Of a DNA stretch of 64,000 nt, positions 1 through 8,667 are shown in pieces. Location: positions 4,566,501 through 4,630,500 of the forward strand of contig NZ_CP016809.1 of NCBI RefSeq assembly GCF_002741055.1. The letters are read 5' to 3'. This DNA comes from Paenibacillus ihbetae. GTDB taxonomy: Bacteria > Bacillota > Bacilli > Paenibacillales > Paenibacillaceae. Made by a program: the position numbers and the translations under genes. Each line of letters begins with the position of its first letter. Within the stretch, counting starts at the first letter, position 1. The notes under the pieces were generated by a model that saw only the letters and a program-made list of their open reading frames with translations, made no database searches and was not told where the DNA came from.

Positions 1-1
1 C

Positions 2-907
2 GAATCCGCCAAGTCGGAAGAGGAACGGCGCCGCCTTCAGAAGCTCGTCGTGGATGCGAATCAGGCTTCGAGGAAGCATCAGGAGGAGCTGCAGCGCTTG
101 AGCCAGGAGCTTCAGTCGTGGCGCACGCTGGCCGATCAGCGTAAAGTGGAGACCGGCGAGCTTGAGATGCGGATTGTCGAGCTGATGGAAGGCAACGAAA
201 GCCTGGAGGAAGGCTTGAGAGGCCTCCATGATGAAATCGGCGTACTGAAGGATGAAGCCGAACGCGCGAATGCCGACCGGAAAGCGGCCCGGCAGGAATT
301 GCTCGAGCTGCAGCACCGGTATGACGAGCTTGAGAAGCTGGGCAAGGAAGCGGAGACCCGCGAGGAAGAAACGCATAAGCTCTACGCGATGCTGGAGGAA
401 GAATACGATACCCTTTCCGGCCAGCTGGAAGAGCTTCGCCGTAAAGCTGATGCAAGCGAGGAGCACAGTCAAGAGCTGGCGAAGCGGTTAAGAGAGGCAG
501 AGGAACGAGCGGCTCACTGGCAGGAGCAATGCGAGCAATGGATGGCGGAGCGGGATCAGCTCGCGGAAGAGACGGAGCGGCTTCATGCCGAACGCGACGA
601 ATGGAAGAAGTCCCGGGACGCGCTGGAAGAGGAGCTGACTTCTTGGCAGCGTGAAATCGCGTCCGCGAAGGAAGCCTGCGAACGGATGGAGAGCGAGAAG
701 AAGGATGCCGAGGCGCAGTACGCCGAGCTGGGCGAGCAATATGAGGTCATCATGCATCAATACCGGCTGCTGCAGGCCGAACAGGAGCTGAAGGCGGAGC
801 AAACCGCCCAGCTCGAAGAAGAACATAAGAAGCTGAAGGAAGAGTACGCCAAGCTTCAAGTCGAATACAATGAATGGATTGAACTGATCGAGCAGGACCA
901 GCGATAA
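2..907 (+). CDS. Coiled-coil protein, 5' end outside the window
   Basis: The reading frame is already open at base 2 and runs to TAA at 905-907, so the true start lies upstream; the GTG at 50 is only an internal codon. The visible 301 residues are almost entirely Glu, Lys, Arg, Gln, Leu and Ala with heptad-like spacing, as in one long coiled coil. No membrane segment, signal peptide or catalytic motif is seen. It is followed by a strong terminator and faces the copper lipoprotein gene. The function is not recognisable; a structural or scaffold role is only inferred from the coiled coil. Confidence 0.8.
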   Translation, partial: ESAKSEEERRRLQKLVVDANQASRKHQEELQRLSQELQSWRTLADQRKVETGELEMRIVELMEGNESLEEGLRGLHDEIGVLKDEAERANADRKAARQELLELQHRYDELEKLGKEAETREEETHKLYAMLEEEYDTLSGQLEELRRKADASEEHSQELAKRLREAEERAAHWQEQCEQWMAERDQLAEETERLHAERDEWKKSRDALEEELTSWQREIASAKEACERMESEKKDAEAQYAELGEQYEVIMHQYRLLQAEQELKAEQTAQLEEEHKKLKEEYAKLQVEYNEWIELIEQDQR

Positions 908-967
908 TCCGAGGGTCTGCTTCCATATTCCGATCCGGCACGGAATCATCCCATTCTTACAAGCGGC

Positions 968-1024
968 AAAAACCTCCGGTTGCAAAGAGAGGAAGTTCTC
1001 TCTGGAGCAATCCGGAGGTTTTGT
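968..1024. terminator. Bidirectional terminator
   Basis: Arms AAAACCTCCGG and CCGGAGGTTTT flank an inner hairpin (GAGAG...CTCTC). A-rich and T-rich ends on the two sides let it serve both convergent genes. Confidence 0.8.
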
Positions 1025-1034
1025 TTGCTGGTGT

Positions 1035-1421
1035 TTATTCTTCAACAATCAGCTTGGAGATCATCGCGCTATGGCCGCTCCCGCACATAATGGAGCAGGA
1101 TATTTCGAATTCGCCCGCTTCATCCGGCGTGATGACCGTGGAACTGTTTTTGCGGTCAAGCTGCAGGCCCAGAGCCGGGATCATAACCCCGTGATTGCCT
1201 TCCTCGTTCTCGTACGTAATTTTGACGGGAACCCCTTTCTTCAGACGGTATTCCTCTTGGTCGAACTTGAAGTTCGTTCCCTTGATCACGAGTTCAGCTT
1301 CCGGCGCTACGCCTGTATCGGTAATGCCCGAATCTCCTGCGGATCCATTCTGATTTCCGCCGCATGCAGCCAGTACAAGCAGAAGCATAGAAGATATAAG
1401 CAGTGCAATCGCTTTTTTCAC
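1035..1421 (-). CDS. Lipoprotein with a CuA-type cupredoxin domain
   Basis: This is a 128-residue protein. A lipoprotein signal ends at a LAAC lipobox (Cys20), so it should be anchored on the outer face of the membrane. The rest is one cupredoxin domain like the soluble part of cytochrome c oxidase subunit II. The CuA ligand pattern is present: His77, then Cys109-x3-Cys113-x3-His117-x2-Met120. The Glu that normally lies between the two cysteines is Ile here. There are no subunit II membrane helices and no oxidase genes nearby, so it could be an electron carrier, a copper donor or a nitrous-oxide-reductase-like relic. The GTG start at 1421 has AGGAGAG seven bases upstream. Confidence 0.8.
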   Translation of the reverse strand: MKKAIALLISSMLLLVLAACGGNQNGSAGDSGITDTGVAPEAELVIKGTNFKFDQEEYRLKKGVPVKITYENEEGNHGVMIPALGLQLDRKNSSTVITPDEAGEFEISCSIMCGSGHSAMISKLIVEE

Positions 1422-1437
1422 TATTATCTCTCCTGAC

Positions 1438-1526
1438 TATGAAATATTGGTGAACTTTACCTATCATCGTTATCATAGCGCAGAAAGAGAGGGCATGCAC
1501 ATCGCTGTTATGAAAAATTGGTGAAC
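1438..1526. repeat. Pair of 18-bp direct repeats upstream of the CuA lipoprotein gene
   Basis: TATGAAATATTGGTGAAC at 1438-1455 recurs as TATGAAAAATTGGTGAAC at 1509-1526, with 17 of 18 bases identical. The copies flank the presumed promoter region of the minus-strand copper gene. They look like two operator sites for one regulator. Confidence 0.6.
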
Positions 1527-1556
1527 ACCGCGCCTAGAAATTAGCCGAAACAGGAC

Positions 1557-1590
1557 AACAAACCCCTGTTGATGGCAACAGGGGTTTGCT
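1557..1590 (-). terminator. Terminator of the holin-like gene
   Basis: Perfect arms AAACCCCTGTTG / CAACAGGGGTTT around a four-base loop. On the minus strand the stem is followed by a T-rich stretch. Confidence 0.75.
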
Positions 1591-1641
1591 CCAGAAAAAT
1601 CCGACCGTCCTGTCGAAGAAGGAGCGGTTAGCACAGGTGCG

Positions 1642-2007
1642 TTACGAATTCTTGCGGCGATTCTTGCCGGCTTCAAACGGTGTGGAGATCGGGATGAACA
1701 AATCGATAATCCCGATAACCAGAGCGGCAATTAGAGCGCCCAATACGGACACGCTGACGCCTCCGACAATAAATTGGGCAAGGTAAATGACAAGTGCGCT
1801 CACGAGAAAGCCTACAATCCCGCGTCCAAACGGGGTGACCTTTTTGCCGAAGATCCCCTCAATCGCCCAGCCAAACAGAGCGATAACCAGTGCAAGCAAG
1901 AGCGCACTTCCGAATCCGCCGACGGTGAATTGAGGAACAATCCATCCCACGACCATAAGTACAAGCGCGGCAACGATAAATCGAACGACGTGCCCGAGGA
2001 ATTGCAT
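1642..2007 (-). CDS. Small membrane protein of the phage-holin-like (YvlD/DUF360) family
   Basis: A 121-residue protein with four hydrophobic segments separated by short glycine-rich turns, and a basic C-terminus (KNRRKNS). This is the typical look of the Firmicute holin family IV / YvlD proteins, which are small integral membrane proteins of unclear role. The start ATG at 2007 is chosen because AAGGAGG lies just upstream; the open frame extends 19 codons further without a better site. It is divergent from mutS2. No phage genes are near, so a lysis role is unlikely. Confidence 0.75.
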   Translation of the reverse strand: MQFLGHVVRFIVAALVLMVVGWIVPQFTVGGFGSALLLALVIALFGWAIEGIFGKKVTPFGRGIVGFLVSALVIYLAQFIVGGVSVSVLGALIAALVIGIIDLFIPISTPFEAGKNRRKNS

Positions 2008-2126
2008 GGTACTTGCCTCCTTAGAAATAGGACTAAGAATGTTACGCGAAATTATTTTGTTCAATACAGCCTGCGGTTATGTGTGGAAGGATTTTGGTTT
2101 CCATGGCGATTTTCCACGGCTTTCGT

Positions 2127-2132
2127 TATAAT
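2127..2132 (+). promoter_or_regulatory. Likely mutS2 -10 element
   Basis: TATAAT lies about 33 bases before the start codon. No convincing -35 element is visible. Confidence 0.4.
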
Positions 2133-2164
2133 ATATGCATTGATTGAGAGGAGTTGTGAGCTTC

Positions 2165-4534
2165 TTGAACGACAAGATTTTGCAAACGTTGGAATATCGA
2201 AAAATTTTAAATACATTGTCCCACTTTACCCAGACCTCGATGGGAGCCGAGAGAACGGAGCAGCTTCGGCCCGTAACGGAGCTTGAGGACGTGAAGCATC
2301 TGCTCGCGGCGACCGACCAGGCCTACACCGTCGATCGGCTGAAGGGATCGCCTTCCTTCAGCGGCGTTACGGATATTAGTGACGCATTGAAGCGGGCGCG
2401 GATCGGAGGGACGCTGAATCCGCATGAGCTGCTGGCTACGGCGAACACCATCTTAGGCTCGCGGCGCATTAAGCGTTTCATCGCAGGCATCCATGAGGAT
2501 GAGCCGGTCGACATCCTGTTTCATTTGAGCGATCTGATCTCGGAGCAGAAGCCGCTGGAGGATGCGATCCGGTCATGCATCGATGATTCGGCCGAAGTGC
2601 TGGATACGGCAAGCGCGGAGCTGGCCCAGATCCGGCGCGAGCTGCGAAACGGCGAGGTGCGGATCCGGGAGAAGCTGGAATCGATGATCCGTTCCCAATC
2701 GGTGGCGAAGATGCTACAGGATCAGCTGATTACGATCCGCGGCGACCGTTTTGTCATTCCGGTCAAGGCGGAGTACCGTTCGTACTTTGGCGGCATTGTC
2801 CACGATCAATCCGGCTCCGGCGCGACCCTGTTTATCGAGCCGGAATCCATTGTGGCCATGAACAACAAGCTTCGGGAAACCCGGATTCGGGAAGAACGGG
2901 AAATTGAAGTCATCCTGCAAAAATTGACAGCGCAAGTCGGCGAGCAGGCCGATGTGCTGGCGATTGACGTCGATCTGGTCGGCCAGCTGGACTTTATTTT
3001 TGCCAAAGCCCGCTTGGCGCATGTCATGAAGGCTTCGCTGCCGCGAATGAACGACCGGGGATATATCAAGCTGCGGAAAGGCCGCCATCCGCTAATTCCG
3101 ATGGAGCAGGTCGTGCCGCTTGATGTCGAGCTGGGCAATTCGTATACTTCGATTATCGTGACCGGTCCTAACACCGGGGGGAAGACCGTTACGCTGAAAA
3201 CGATCGGGCTTCTCAATCTGATGGCGATGTCCGGTTTGTTCATACCGGCGGAGGAAGGCAGCCAAATGTGCGTATTCGATGCGATCTATGCCGATATCGG
3301 GGATGAGCAGAGCATTGAGCAGAGCCTGAGTACTTTCTCCAGCCATATGACCAATATCATTCGCATTTTGACCCAAATGACGCCGAAAAGCCTTGTACTG
3401 CTGGACGAGGTAGGTGCAGGCACGGATCCGGCGGAGGGCTCCGCCCTGGCGATCGCGATCCTCGAGCATATCCATTCCATGGGCTGCCGCATGATCGCAA
3501 CGACCCATTATTCCGAGCTTAAAGCCTACGCTTACGAGCGGAAGGGCATTATTAACGCGAGCATGGAATTCGACATTAACACGCTGAGCCCAACCTACAG
3601 GCTCCTCGTCGGCGTGCCGGGACGAAGCAACGCTTTTGCGATCGCGGAGCGGCTCGGACTGCCAAGCTCCATTCTGGAATTTGCCCGGGGTGAAGTGAAG
3701 GAAGAGGACCAGCGGGTCGAGCACATGATTGCCTCCCTTGAGGAGAATCGTCATACCGCCGAGATAGAGCGCGAGAAGGCGGAGCATGTCCGGAAGGAAA
3801 TGGAAGAGCTTCGCGCCCGACATCGCGAGGAGCTCCAGCGATTGGAGGACCAGCGGGATAAGCTGGTGGATAAAGCGCGCGCGGAAGCGAAGCAGATTGT
3901 CGATAAAGCTCGTTCCGAGGCGGAACAGATCATATCGGATCTGCGGAAGCTGGCACAGGAGGAAGGGGCTTCGGTGAAGGAGCATAAGCTGATCGCAGCC
4001 AGAAAGCGGCTGGAGGAAGCCGAGCCCCAGCAGGGCAAAAGGCCGGGAACACAGCGCCAGAGCAAGCAGCAGCGCAGTATCGAAGCGGGCGACGAGGTCC
4101 GCGTGTACAGCCTGAACCAGAAGGGGCATGTCGTAGAGCTCGCAGGTTCGAAGGAAGCGATCGTGCAGCTTGGCATCATGAAGATGAAGGTCGGGCTCGA
4201 CGATTTGGAACTGCTGTCCAATCCGGCTGCCAACGCCAAACAGGTGCAGAAGCAGCATGCGACGGTGCTCAAGCGAACGCGTGATGCGAATATCCGCAAT
4301 GAGCTTGATCTTCGCGGCGCAAATTTGGAGGAAGCGTTAATCGAGGTGGATCGCTTTATCGACGAGGCGTTCCTCGGCAATCTGGGCCAGATTTACATCA
4401 TTCATGGCAAAGGTACGGGGATATTGCGAACAGGCATTCAGGAATATTTGCGCAAGCATAAGCATGTCAAAAGCTACCGCCTCGGCAACTACGGTGAAGG
4501 CGGAACGGGCGTCACGATTGCCGAGCTGAAATAA
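2165..4534 (+). CDS. mutS2: Endonuclease MutS2 (MutSB)
   Basis: About 789 residues, the usual length for the family. MutS2 proteins are SMR-containing DNA and ribosome-associated ATPases, linked to suppression of recombination and, in Bacillus, to rescue of collided ribosomes. MutS-type core and lever regions come first, then Walker A GPNTGGKT (334-341), Walker B with Asp414 in LLDEVGAGTDP, a long charged coiled coil (about 510-630), and a C-terminal Smr domain starting at LDLRG (714) with HGKGTG (His747 on). The TTG start at 2165 gives the usual MNDKILQTLEY-like N-terminus, with AGGAG 11 bases upstream; GTG at 2156 is an alternative. The DUF350 gene follows, as yshE follows mutSB in Bacillus. 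Confidence 0.95.
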   Translation: MNDKILQTLEYRKILNTLSHFTQTSMGAERTEQLRPVTELEDVKHLLAATDQAYTVDRLKGSPSFSGVTDISDALKRARIGGTLNPHELLATANTILGSRRIKRFIAGIHEDEPVDILFHLSDLISEQKPLEDAIRSCIDDSAEVLDTASAELAQIRRELRNGEVRIREKLESMIRSQSVAKMLQDQLITIRGDRFVIPVKAEYRSYFGGIVHDQSGSGATLFIEPESIVAMNNKLRETRIREEREIEVILQKLTAQVGEQADVLAIDVDLVGQLDFIFAKARLAHVMKASLPRMNDRGYIKLRKGRHPLIPMEQVVPLDVELGNSYTSIIVTGPNTGGKTVTLKTIGLLNLMAMSGLFIPAEEGSQMCVFDAIYADIGDEQSIEQSLSTFSSHMTNIIRILTQMTPKSLVLLDEVGAGTDPAEGSALAIAILEHIHSMGCRMIATTHYSELKAYAYERKGIINASMEFDINTLSPTYRLLVGVPGRSNAFAIAERLGLPSSILEFARGEVKEEDQRVEHMIASLEENRHTAEIEREKAEHVRKEMEELRARHREELQRLEDQRDKLVDKARAEAKQIVDKARSEAEQIISDLRKLAQEEGASVKEHKLIAARKRLEEAEPQQGKRPGTQRQSKQQRSIEAGDEVRVYSLNQKGHVVELAGSKEAIVQLGIMKMKVGLDDLELLSNPAANAKQVQKQHATVLKRTRDANIRNELDLRGANLEEALIEVDRFIDEAFLGNLGQIYIIHGKGTGILRTGIQEYLRKHKHVKSYRLGNYGEGGTGVTIAELK

Positions 4535-4599
4535 GGAAGAGCAAAAATCAGGAACCGTTTTCTCCTTCATACGTATACAATACACCATAGGGATTAGTC

Positions 4600-4640
4600 C
4601 GGCGGGATTCTTGGCTTCAACAAGCCTTAAGAGTCCCGTC
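4600..4640. other. Imperfect hairpin before the DUF350 gene
   Basis: GGCGGGATTCTTGGCTT pairs imperfectly with AAGCCTTAAGAGTCCCGTC across a short loop. There is no T-run, so it is not a standard terminator. It sits about 25 bases before the DUF350 start codon and could process or stabilise the message. Confidence 0.35.
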
Positions 4641-4665
4641 GAGGTTCGGGGAGGAACTATAGGGA

Positions 4666-5085
4666 ATGATGGAAGCGATTGATCATTTGCTGACCCACCC
4701 ACTGGGTGTGCTTGTCGGGTATTTTTCGGTGGCTATCTTGGCGCTGATCGTGTACCTGTATTGCTTTGAGCTCGTGACCAAGTACAACTGCTGGGATGAA
4801 ATACGCAAGGGGAATGTGGCCGCAGCCATGGCAACGGGGGGCAAGGTATTCGGTATATGCAATGTTATGCGCTACAGCATTACGGCCAACACCTCCATTT
4901 ACGGCATGATTAAATGGTCGTTCTTAGGGTTTATACTGCTGTTGGCGGCGTATTTGCTGTTGGAGTTTCTTACACCGGTATTCTCCGTTGATGAAGAAAT
5001 CGGCAAGGATAACCGCGCCGTCGGCTTGATTGTATTGCTGATCACCGTATCTTTATCTTACATTATCGGCGCCAGTATTACGTAG
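4666..5085 (+). CDS. DUF350 family membrane protein (YshE-like)
   Basis: A 139-residue protein with four predicted membrane helices (about 11-34, 60-72, 81-103 and 115-137) and few soluble loops, matching the DUF350 family. The molecular role of the family is not settled. GGGAGGAA lies upstream, and ATG 4666 or 4669 may start. Bacillus subtilis has a DUF350 gene (yshE) directly after mutSB, so the gene order is conserved. A 26-codon membrane peptide gene and a zinc-ribbon gene follow in the same direction without an obvious terminator, so the four genes may share a transcript. Confidence 0.8.
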   Translation: MMEAIDHLLTHPLGVLVGYFSVAILALIVYLYCFELVTKYNCWDEIRKGNVAAAMATGGKVFGICNVMRYSITANTSIYGMIKWSFLGFILLLAAYLLLEFLTPVFSVDEEIGKDNRAVGLIVLLITVSLSYIIGASIT

Positions 5086-5112
5086 GGCTGCTAGTACGGG
5101 AGGAAAAGTACG

Positions 5113-5193
5113 ATGAAATATTTGCCGCGGGTGCTGTTTGCGGCCGCCCTGATCTTCTTTGTGGCGGGCATCGTTTATTTGATGTCGCAGTAA
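5113..5193 (+). CDS. 26-residue single-helix membrane peptide
   Basis: The ATG at 5113 is preceded by GGGAGGAAAAG at good spacing and reads 26 codons to TAA. The peptide starts MKYLPR, continues as one hydrophobic helix (about residues 7-24) and ends MSQ, so it is a basic-in membrane peptide with almost no soluble part. It lies 27 bases after the DUF350 gene and 57 before the zinc-ribbon gene. I do not recognise the family. Such peptides often modulate a neighbouring membrane protein, here possibly the DUF350 protein; that is inference. Confidence 0.65.
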   Translation: MKYLPRVLFAAALIFFVAGIVYLMSQ

Positions 5194-5250
5194 AATAGAT
5201 GAACCGACCTATCACGGGCCGTTTTAATTAGGAAAGGAATGAATGAAAAG

Positions 5251-5832
5251 ATGGAGCCAACGGTATGTCCATGGTGTCAAAGTGAAATCGTGTGGGACGA
5301 AGAGATCGGTCCTGAGGATACATGTCCCCACTGCTCCAACGAGCTGAAAGGATACCGGACCCTCAGCATATCCATAGACCGGGAGGATGAGGAAACCGAT
5401 CCGGAGGATCTGGAGGAGGATCTGGAGGAGCATGACGAAGAGTCCTTCGGTATTTCCGAAGATGAGAAGCGTGAGCTTCAGCGCATATGGGGATCCGATA
5501 CGGAGAACCTCTCTTCGCTGCGAACGGTCGATAAATACGGCGAGGATCATGATTTGTTTGCATTTGAGGAGGCCGTGGAAGCGGTTCTGGACGAGCAGGA
5601 GGAGGTGCCGGAGTGCTTCCATTGCCGGGAATACATGCTCCATGCCGGCACGCAGCGCGTGACGGAAGAGGGATTCCAGCCCGCAATCGCCTCCCTGCTG
5701 CAAGGACCGGTGTTGAAGCCGCCTTTTGACATGAACGTCTACGTGTGTCCCGGTTGCTTCCAGGTCCAGTACAATTTGGCCGAGGACGACCGGCTGCGTT
5801 TGATTCGAAGCTTGATCCAGAAAAAGGAATAG
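5251..5832 (+). CDS. Acidic protein with two zinc ribbons
   Basis: A 193-residue cytoplasmic protein. The first metal site is CPWC (6-9) with CPHC (25-28); the second is CFHC (122-125) with CPGC (166-169). Between them is a very acidic linker (about 43-75, rich in Glu and Asp). This suggests two zinc knuckles on an acidic scaffold, perhaps binding protein rather than DNA. I know it only as a conserved hypothetical type. ATG 5251 gives the better ribosome-site spacing; ATG 5239, four codons earlier, is possible but abuts the AGGAAAGG. Two tandem terminators follow. Confidence 0.7.
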   Translation: MEPTVCPWCQSEIVWDEEIGPEDTCPHCSNELKGYRTLSISIDREDEETDPEDLEEDLEEHDEESFGISEDEKRELQRIWGSDTENLSSLRTVDKYGEDHDLFAFEEAVEAVLDEQEEVPECFHCREYMLHAGTQRVTEEGFQPAIASLLQGPVLKPPFDMNVYVCPGCFQVQYNLAEDDRLRLIRSLIQKKE

Positions 5833-5849
5833 CCTTACGAATAGGCGAT

Positions 5850-5906
5850 ATGGCCCCACTTGGGGCTTTTTACAGGGAACCGCTGAGGAGCGGTTCCTTT
5901 TTTTTC
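5850..5906 (+). terminator. Two tandem terminators
   Basis: The first hairpin is GGCCCC-ACTT-GGGGC plus T5. The second is GGAACCGC-TGAG-GCGGTTCC followed by eight T. They end the mutS2/DUF350/zinc-ribbon group. Confidence 0.85.
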
Positions 5907-5978
5907 GTTATGAAGCGGATACGGAAAGGGTAAAATATCCGAGGACTTTCAGTGTATCTGGCAAGGGAGGAACTGCAG

Positions 5979-7199
5979 ATGAAATGGACAAAGGACCCCC
6001 AGGCTATCCTACTGCTTTCCGTTCATGGCCTCTTCATTCTATCGAGCGCGCTGTCAGGCACATTCCTGAACGTGTACCTGTGGAAGAGCCGGCAGGATTA
6101 TACGATGCTTGGCTGGTTTACGATCGCCCAGCAAGTCGCTTTGGGGCTAACCTTCTGGGCTGCCGGGAAATGGGTGAAGGAGCACAACAAGATGAATGCG
6201 CTCCGCCTCGGAATTGCCGTTTCCGGGATTTTTTATTTATGCGTGCTGTGGGCAGGAGGGCATGCCGTTGACTACATTTGGCCCCTCGGCCTGCTGTTCG
6301 GCGTATCGCTGGGATTATTTTGGCTGGCCTTTAACGTTGTCTATTTCGAAGTGTCAAGCGCGGAGAACCGGGACTGGTTCAATGGCTGGATCGGGCTGCT
6401 CGGCTCCATTACCGGCATTATCGGGCCGTGGTTAGCGGGCTGGATCATCACGATCATGCACGGAGAGTCCGGCTACAGGTTTATTTTCACGGTCTCGATG
6501 ATCATTTACGGCGTTACGGTCGTGCTCAGTTTTTTCCTGCACAAGCGTCCGGTCCAGGGCAGCTACCATTGGCTCGAAGCCTATCACCGTTTAAAGGAGG
6601 GCGGAGTGTGGAAATATGCCGTCTGGGGGCTTGCCGTGCAGGGGATGCGGGAAGGGGTATTTTCCTTTCTCATCACGCTGCTCGTATTTGTCGCTACCGA
6701 CCGCGAGGCCAAGCTCGGCCAATTCGCGCTAATCACCTCAGCCGTCTCGCTCGTGAGCTACTGGATATGCGGAAAATGGTTCAAGCCGAAGTATCGCAAA
6801 ACGGGCATGCTCATTGGCGCTGCGTGTATGCTGCTTGTCATCGTGCCTCTGCTGCTGGATGTCAATTACACGACCCTGTTAGTGCTTGGTATCGGCACCT
6901 CGCTGTTTATTCCGCTGTACATGCTGCCGTCCGTATCGGTGAGCTTCGACCTGATGGGACTGAACCGGGAAAACGTGGAGAAACGGGTGGAGCTTGTCGT
7001 GCTTCGGGAGCTCAGCCTGACATTAGGGAGAATCGCAGGACTTCTGGTGTTTATCATGGTGTTGTCCATACGGCAGGATACGTTAACGATCACCTTGCTG
7101 CTTTTGTTTTTGGGCGCTTCGCCGATCGGCTCCTGGATCTTTATGCGGAAGCTGTTTGCCGGGGATAAACAAGCGACCTATACCGGTAAAGCAGATTGA
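5979..7199 (+). CDS. Major facilitator superfamily transporter
   Basis: A 406-residue protein with about 12 hydrophobic helices in two halves and a basic central loop near HKRPVQG, typical of MFS carriers in the cytoplasmic membrane. The substrate cannot be read from the sequence; the family includes drug and sugar exporters. ATG 5979 is chosen because GGGAGG lies eight bases upstream; the frame extends nine codons further to a GTG without a site. It is a single-gene unit between terminators. Confidence 0.8.
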   Translation: MKWTKDPQAILLLSVHGLFILSSALSGTFLNVYLWKSRQDYTMLGWFTIAQQVALGLTFWAAGKWVKEHNKMNALRLGIAVSGIFYLCVLWAGGHAVDYIWPLGLLFGVSLGLFWLAFNVVYFEVSSAENRDWFNGWIGLLGSITGIIGPWLAGWIITIMHGESGYRFIFTVSMIIYGVTVVLSFFLHKRPVQGSYHWLEAYHRLKEGGVWKYAVWGLAVQGMREGVFSFLITLLVFVATDREAKLGQFALITSAVSLVSYWICGKWFKPKYRKTGMLIGAACMLLVIVPLLLDVNYTTLLVLGIGTSLFIPLYMLPSVSVSFDLMGLNRENVEKRVELVVLRELSLTLGRIAGLLVFIMVLSIRQDTLTITLLLLFLGASPIGSWIFMRKLFAGDKQATYTGKAD

Positions 7200-7225
7200 G
7201 GACATTAAGGGACGAGCATCAAAAA

Positions 7226-7263
7226 TAGGGTATCCGCGGGAGTTCATGCCCGGGATACCCTTT
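7226..7263. terminator. Terminator between convergent MFS and oxidoreductase genes
   Basis: AGGGTATCC-CGCGGG pairs with CCCG-GGATACCCT. A-rich and T-rich edges suit both directions. Confidence 0.75.
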
Positions 7264-7290
7264 GCTGCATTGGCCGGCATTGTATCGGTT

Positions 7291-8520
7291 TTAATTCGTC
7301 TCCTGTACCTCGACCGGACGGGTCAAGGACAACCAAGCCAGCTCTTCGGGCTCGCGGCCGGCAATGGCTTCGGCCAGCAGCTCCGCCGCAATCATGCTGA
7401 ACACGGTACCGTTGCCGCCGTATACTTCCATGAAATAGCTGTTCGGATATTTGGGGTGAGGCCCGATGAGCGGCAGGCCATCCTTCGTAGACGCGAAGAT
7501 CCCGGCCCAGGCGCAAGCCATTTTTACCTCGGCCAGCTCGGGAAACAAGCGGCCGATTTCCTTCAGCAGCCTGCCGCCGCGTTCCGCGATGAATTGATCG
7601 GGCTTGCCGGAAGAAGGGGGAGGCTCGTCAAGTCCGCCGGCCATGATCCGGTGATCCTGCGTCGTTCTGAAATAGAGATAGGGCTTGCCGGACTCCCACA
7701 GCAACGCCCGCTCGTACCACGAGGATAGATCGGATACCGGCTCGGTCATGATCGCATACGTATTGGTCAGCACGACCTGACGGTCCCGCTTCCAATCCTG
7801 CATGGCATAGCCTCCCGCCCATACCGCTTTCTTGGCCGTCACCGCCCCCAGCTGCGTATATGCGGTGACGCTGCTGCCGGCATCTATGCAATGGAGGACT
7901 TCGCTGTCCTCATAAACCCGGAGTCCCTGAAGGCTTGCGTCTTTCAGCATGCCGTGACCGAGAAGGTAAGGATTAACCTCGGCGTCTCCGCGGGTGTATA
8001 GCGCCGCTTCTTTTGCGAAAGGAAAGGCGGCCCTGATGCGCTCTCGATCCCAATACTCCACATCGAACCCGCAGCGCTTCAGAACATCATACTCATGTCG
8101 AAGCTTGCCGGCATCCTCGGGCTTGCTCGCATAATAGAGGCTGTTTCTTTCCGTGAAGGATGAATCGATGGAGAGCTCTCCGGCAATCACGGATAACCGT
8201 TTCACCGCATCTTTGCACATCCGGTAAAAGGCCTTGCCCTGCTGTTCGTTAAACTGCTGGATCAGCTCGGAGAGCATCCGGTCGTTGGCGAATTGGAGAA
8301 GTCCCGCATTAGCCGAGGTGCTGCCGCTGCACACGCGTTCTTTTTCCAATAACACGGTGTTCGCCCCCTGCTTCGTCAGAACATAGGCCATGGCCGCTCC
8401 GCTGATTCCCCCGCCGATCACCAGAACATCGCAATGGACCTTATGTTCTAAACGGGGGTATATCGCAACGGGCTCGTTGTGTAAAAAAGTCCAGGGAGTG
8501 GTGCCGCCGGTCAATATCAT
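7291..8520 (-). CDS. FAD-dependent oxidoreductase of the DAO/glycine oxidase type
   Basis: A 409-residue protein with an ADP-binding Rossmann motif GGGISG (36-41) preceded by CDVLVIG, then a Glu ending the second strand (LLEKE) and a C-terminal GNGTVFSM segment typical of the D-amino-acid oxidase/YurR superfamily. These flavoenzymes oxidise amines or amino acids with FAD; the substrate is not evident. No signal peptide is seen, so it should be cytoplasmic. A strong AAGGAGGAA precedes ATG 8520. It is monocistronic and diverges from the coat genes. Confidence 0.85.
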   Translation of the reverse strand: MILTGGTTPWTFLHNEPVAIYPRLEHKVHCDVLVIGGGISGAAMAYVLTKQGANTVLLEKERVCSGSTSANAGLLQFANDRMLSELIQQFNEQQGKAFYRMCKDAVKRLSVIAGELSIDSSFTERNSLYYASKPEDAGKLRHEYDVLKRCGFDVEYWDRERIRAAFPFAKEAALYTRGDAEVNPYLLGHGMLKDASLQGLRVYEDSEVLHCIDAGSSVTAYTQLGAVTAKKAVWAGGYAMQDWKRDRQVVLTNTYAIMTEPVSDLSSWYERALLWESGKPYLYFRTTQDHRIMAGGLDEPPPSSGKPDQFIAERGGRLLKEIGRLFPELAEVKMACAWAGIFASTKDGLPLIGPHPKYPNSYFMEVYGGNGTVFSMIAAELLAEAIAGREPEELAWLSLTRPVEVQETN

Positions 8521-8667
8521 GTCCTTCGTGTTCCTCCTTCAAAACGTATCGCGATCCATGTTAGTTTTGGATTCCCGCCGGGGATTTATGAGGCCCGCAA
8601 CATAGTTTTTATTGCCCGAGGCATACTAGGGTTGCGATACTTTATGGCAAAGGAGAATGACAACGAC

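Noticed and set aside
3092..4258. 388-codon open frame antisense to mutS2
   Set aside because: Antisense shadow with no start signal or domain.
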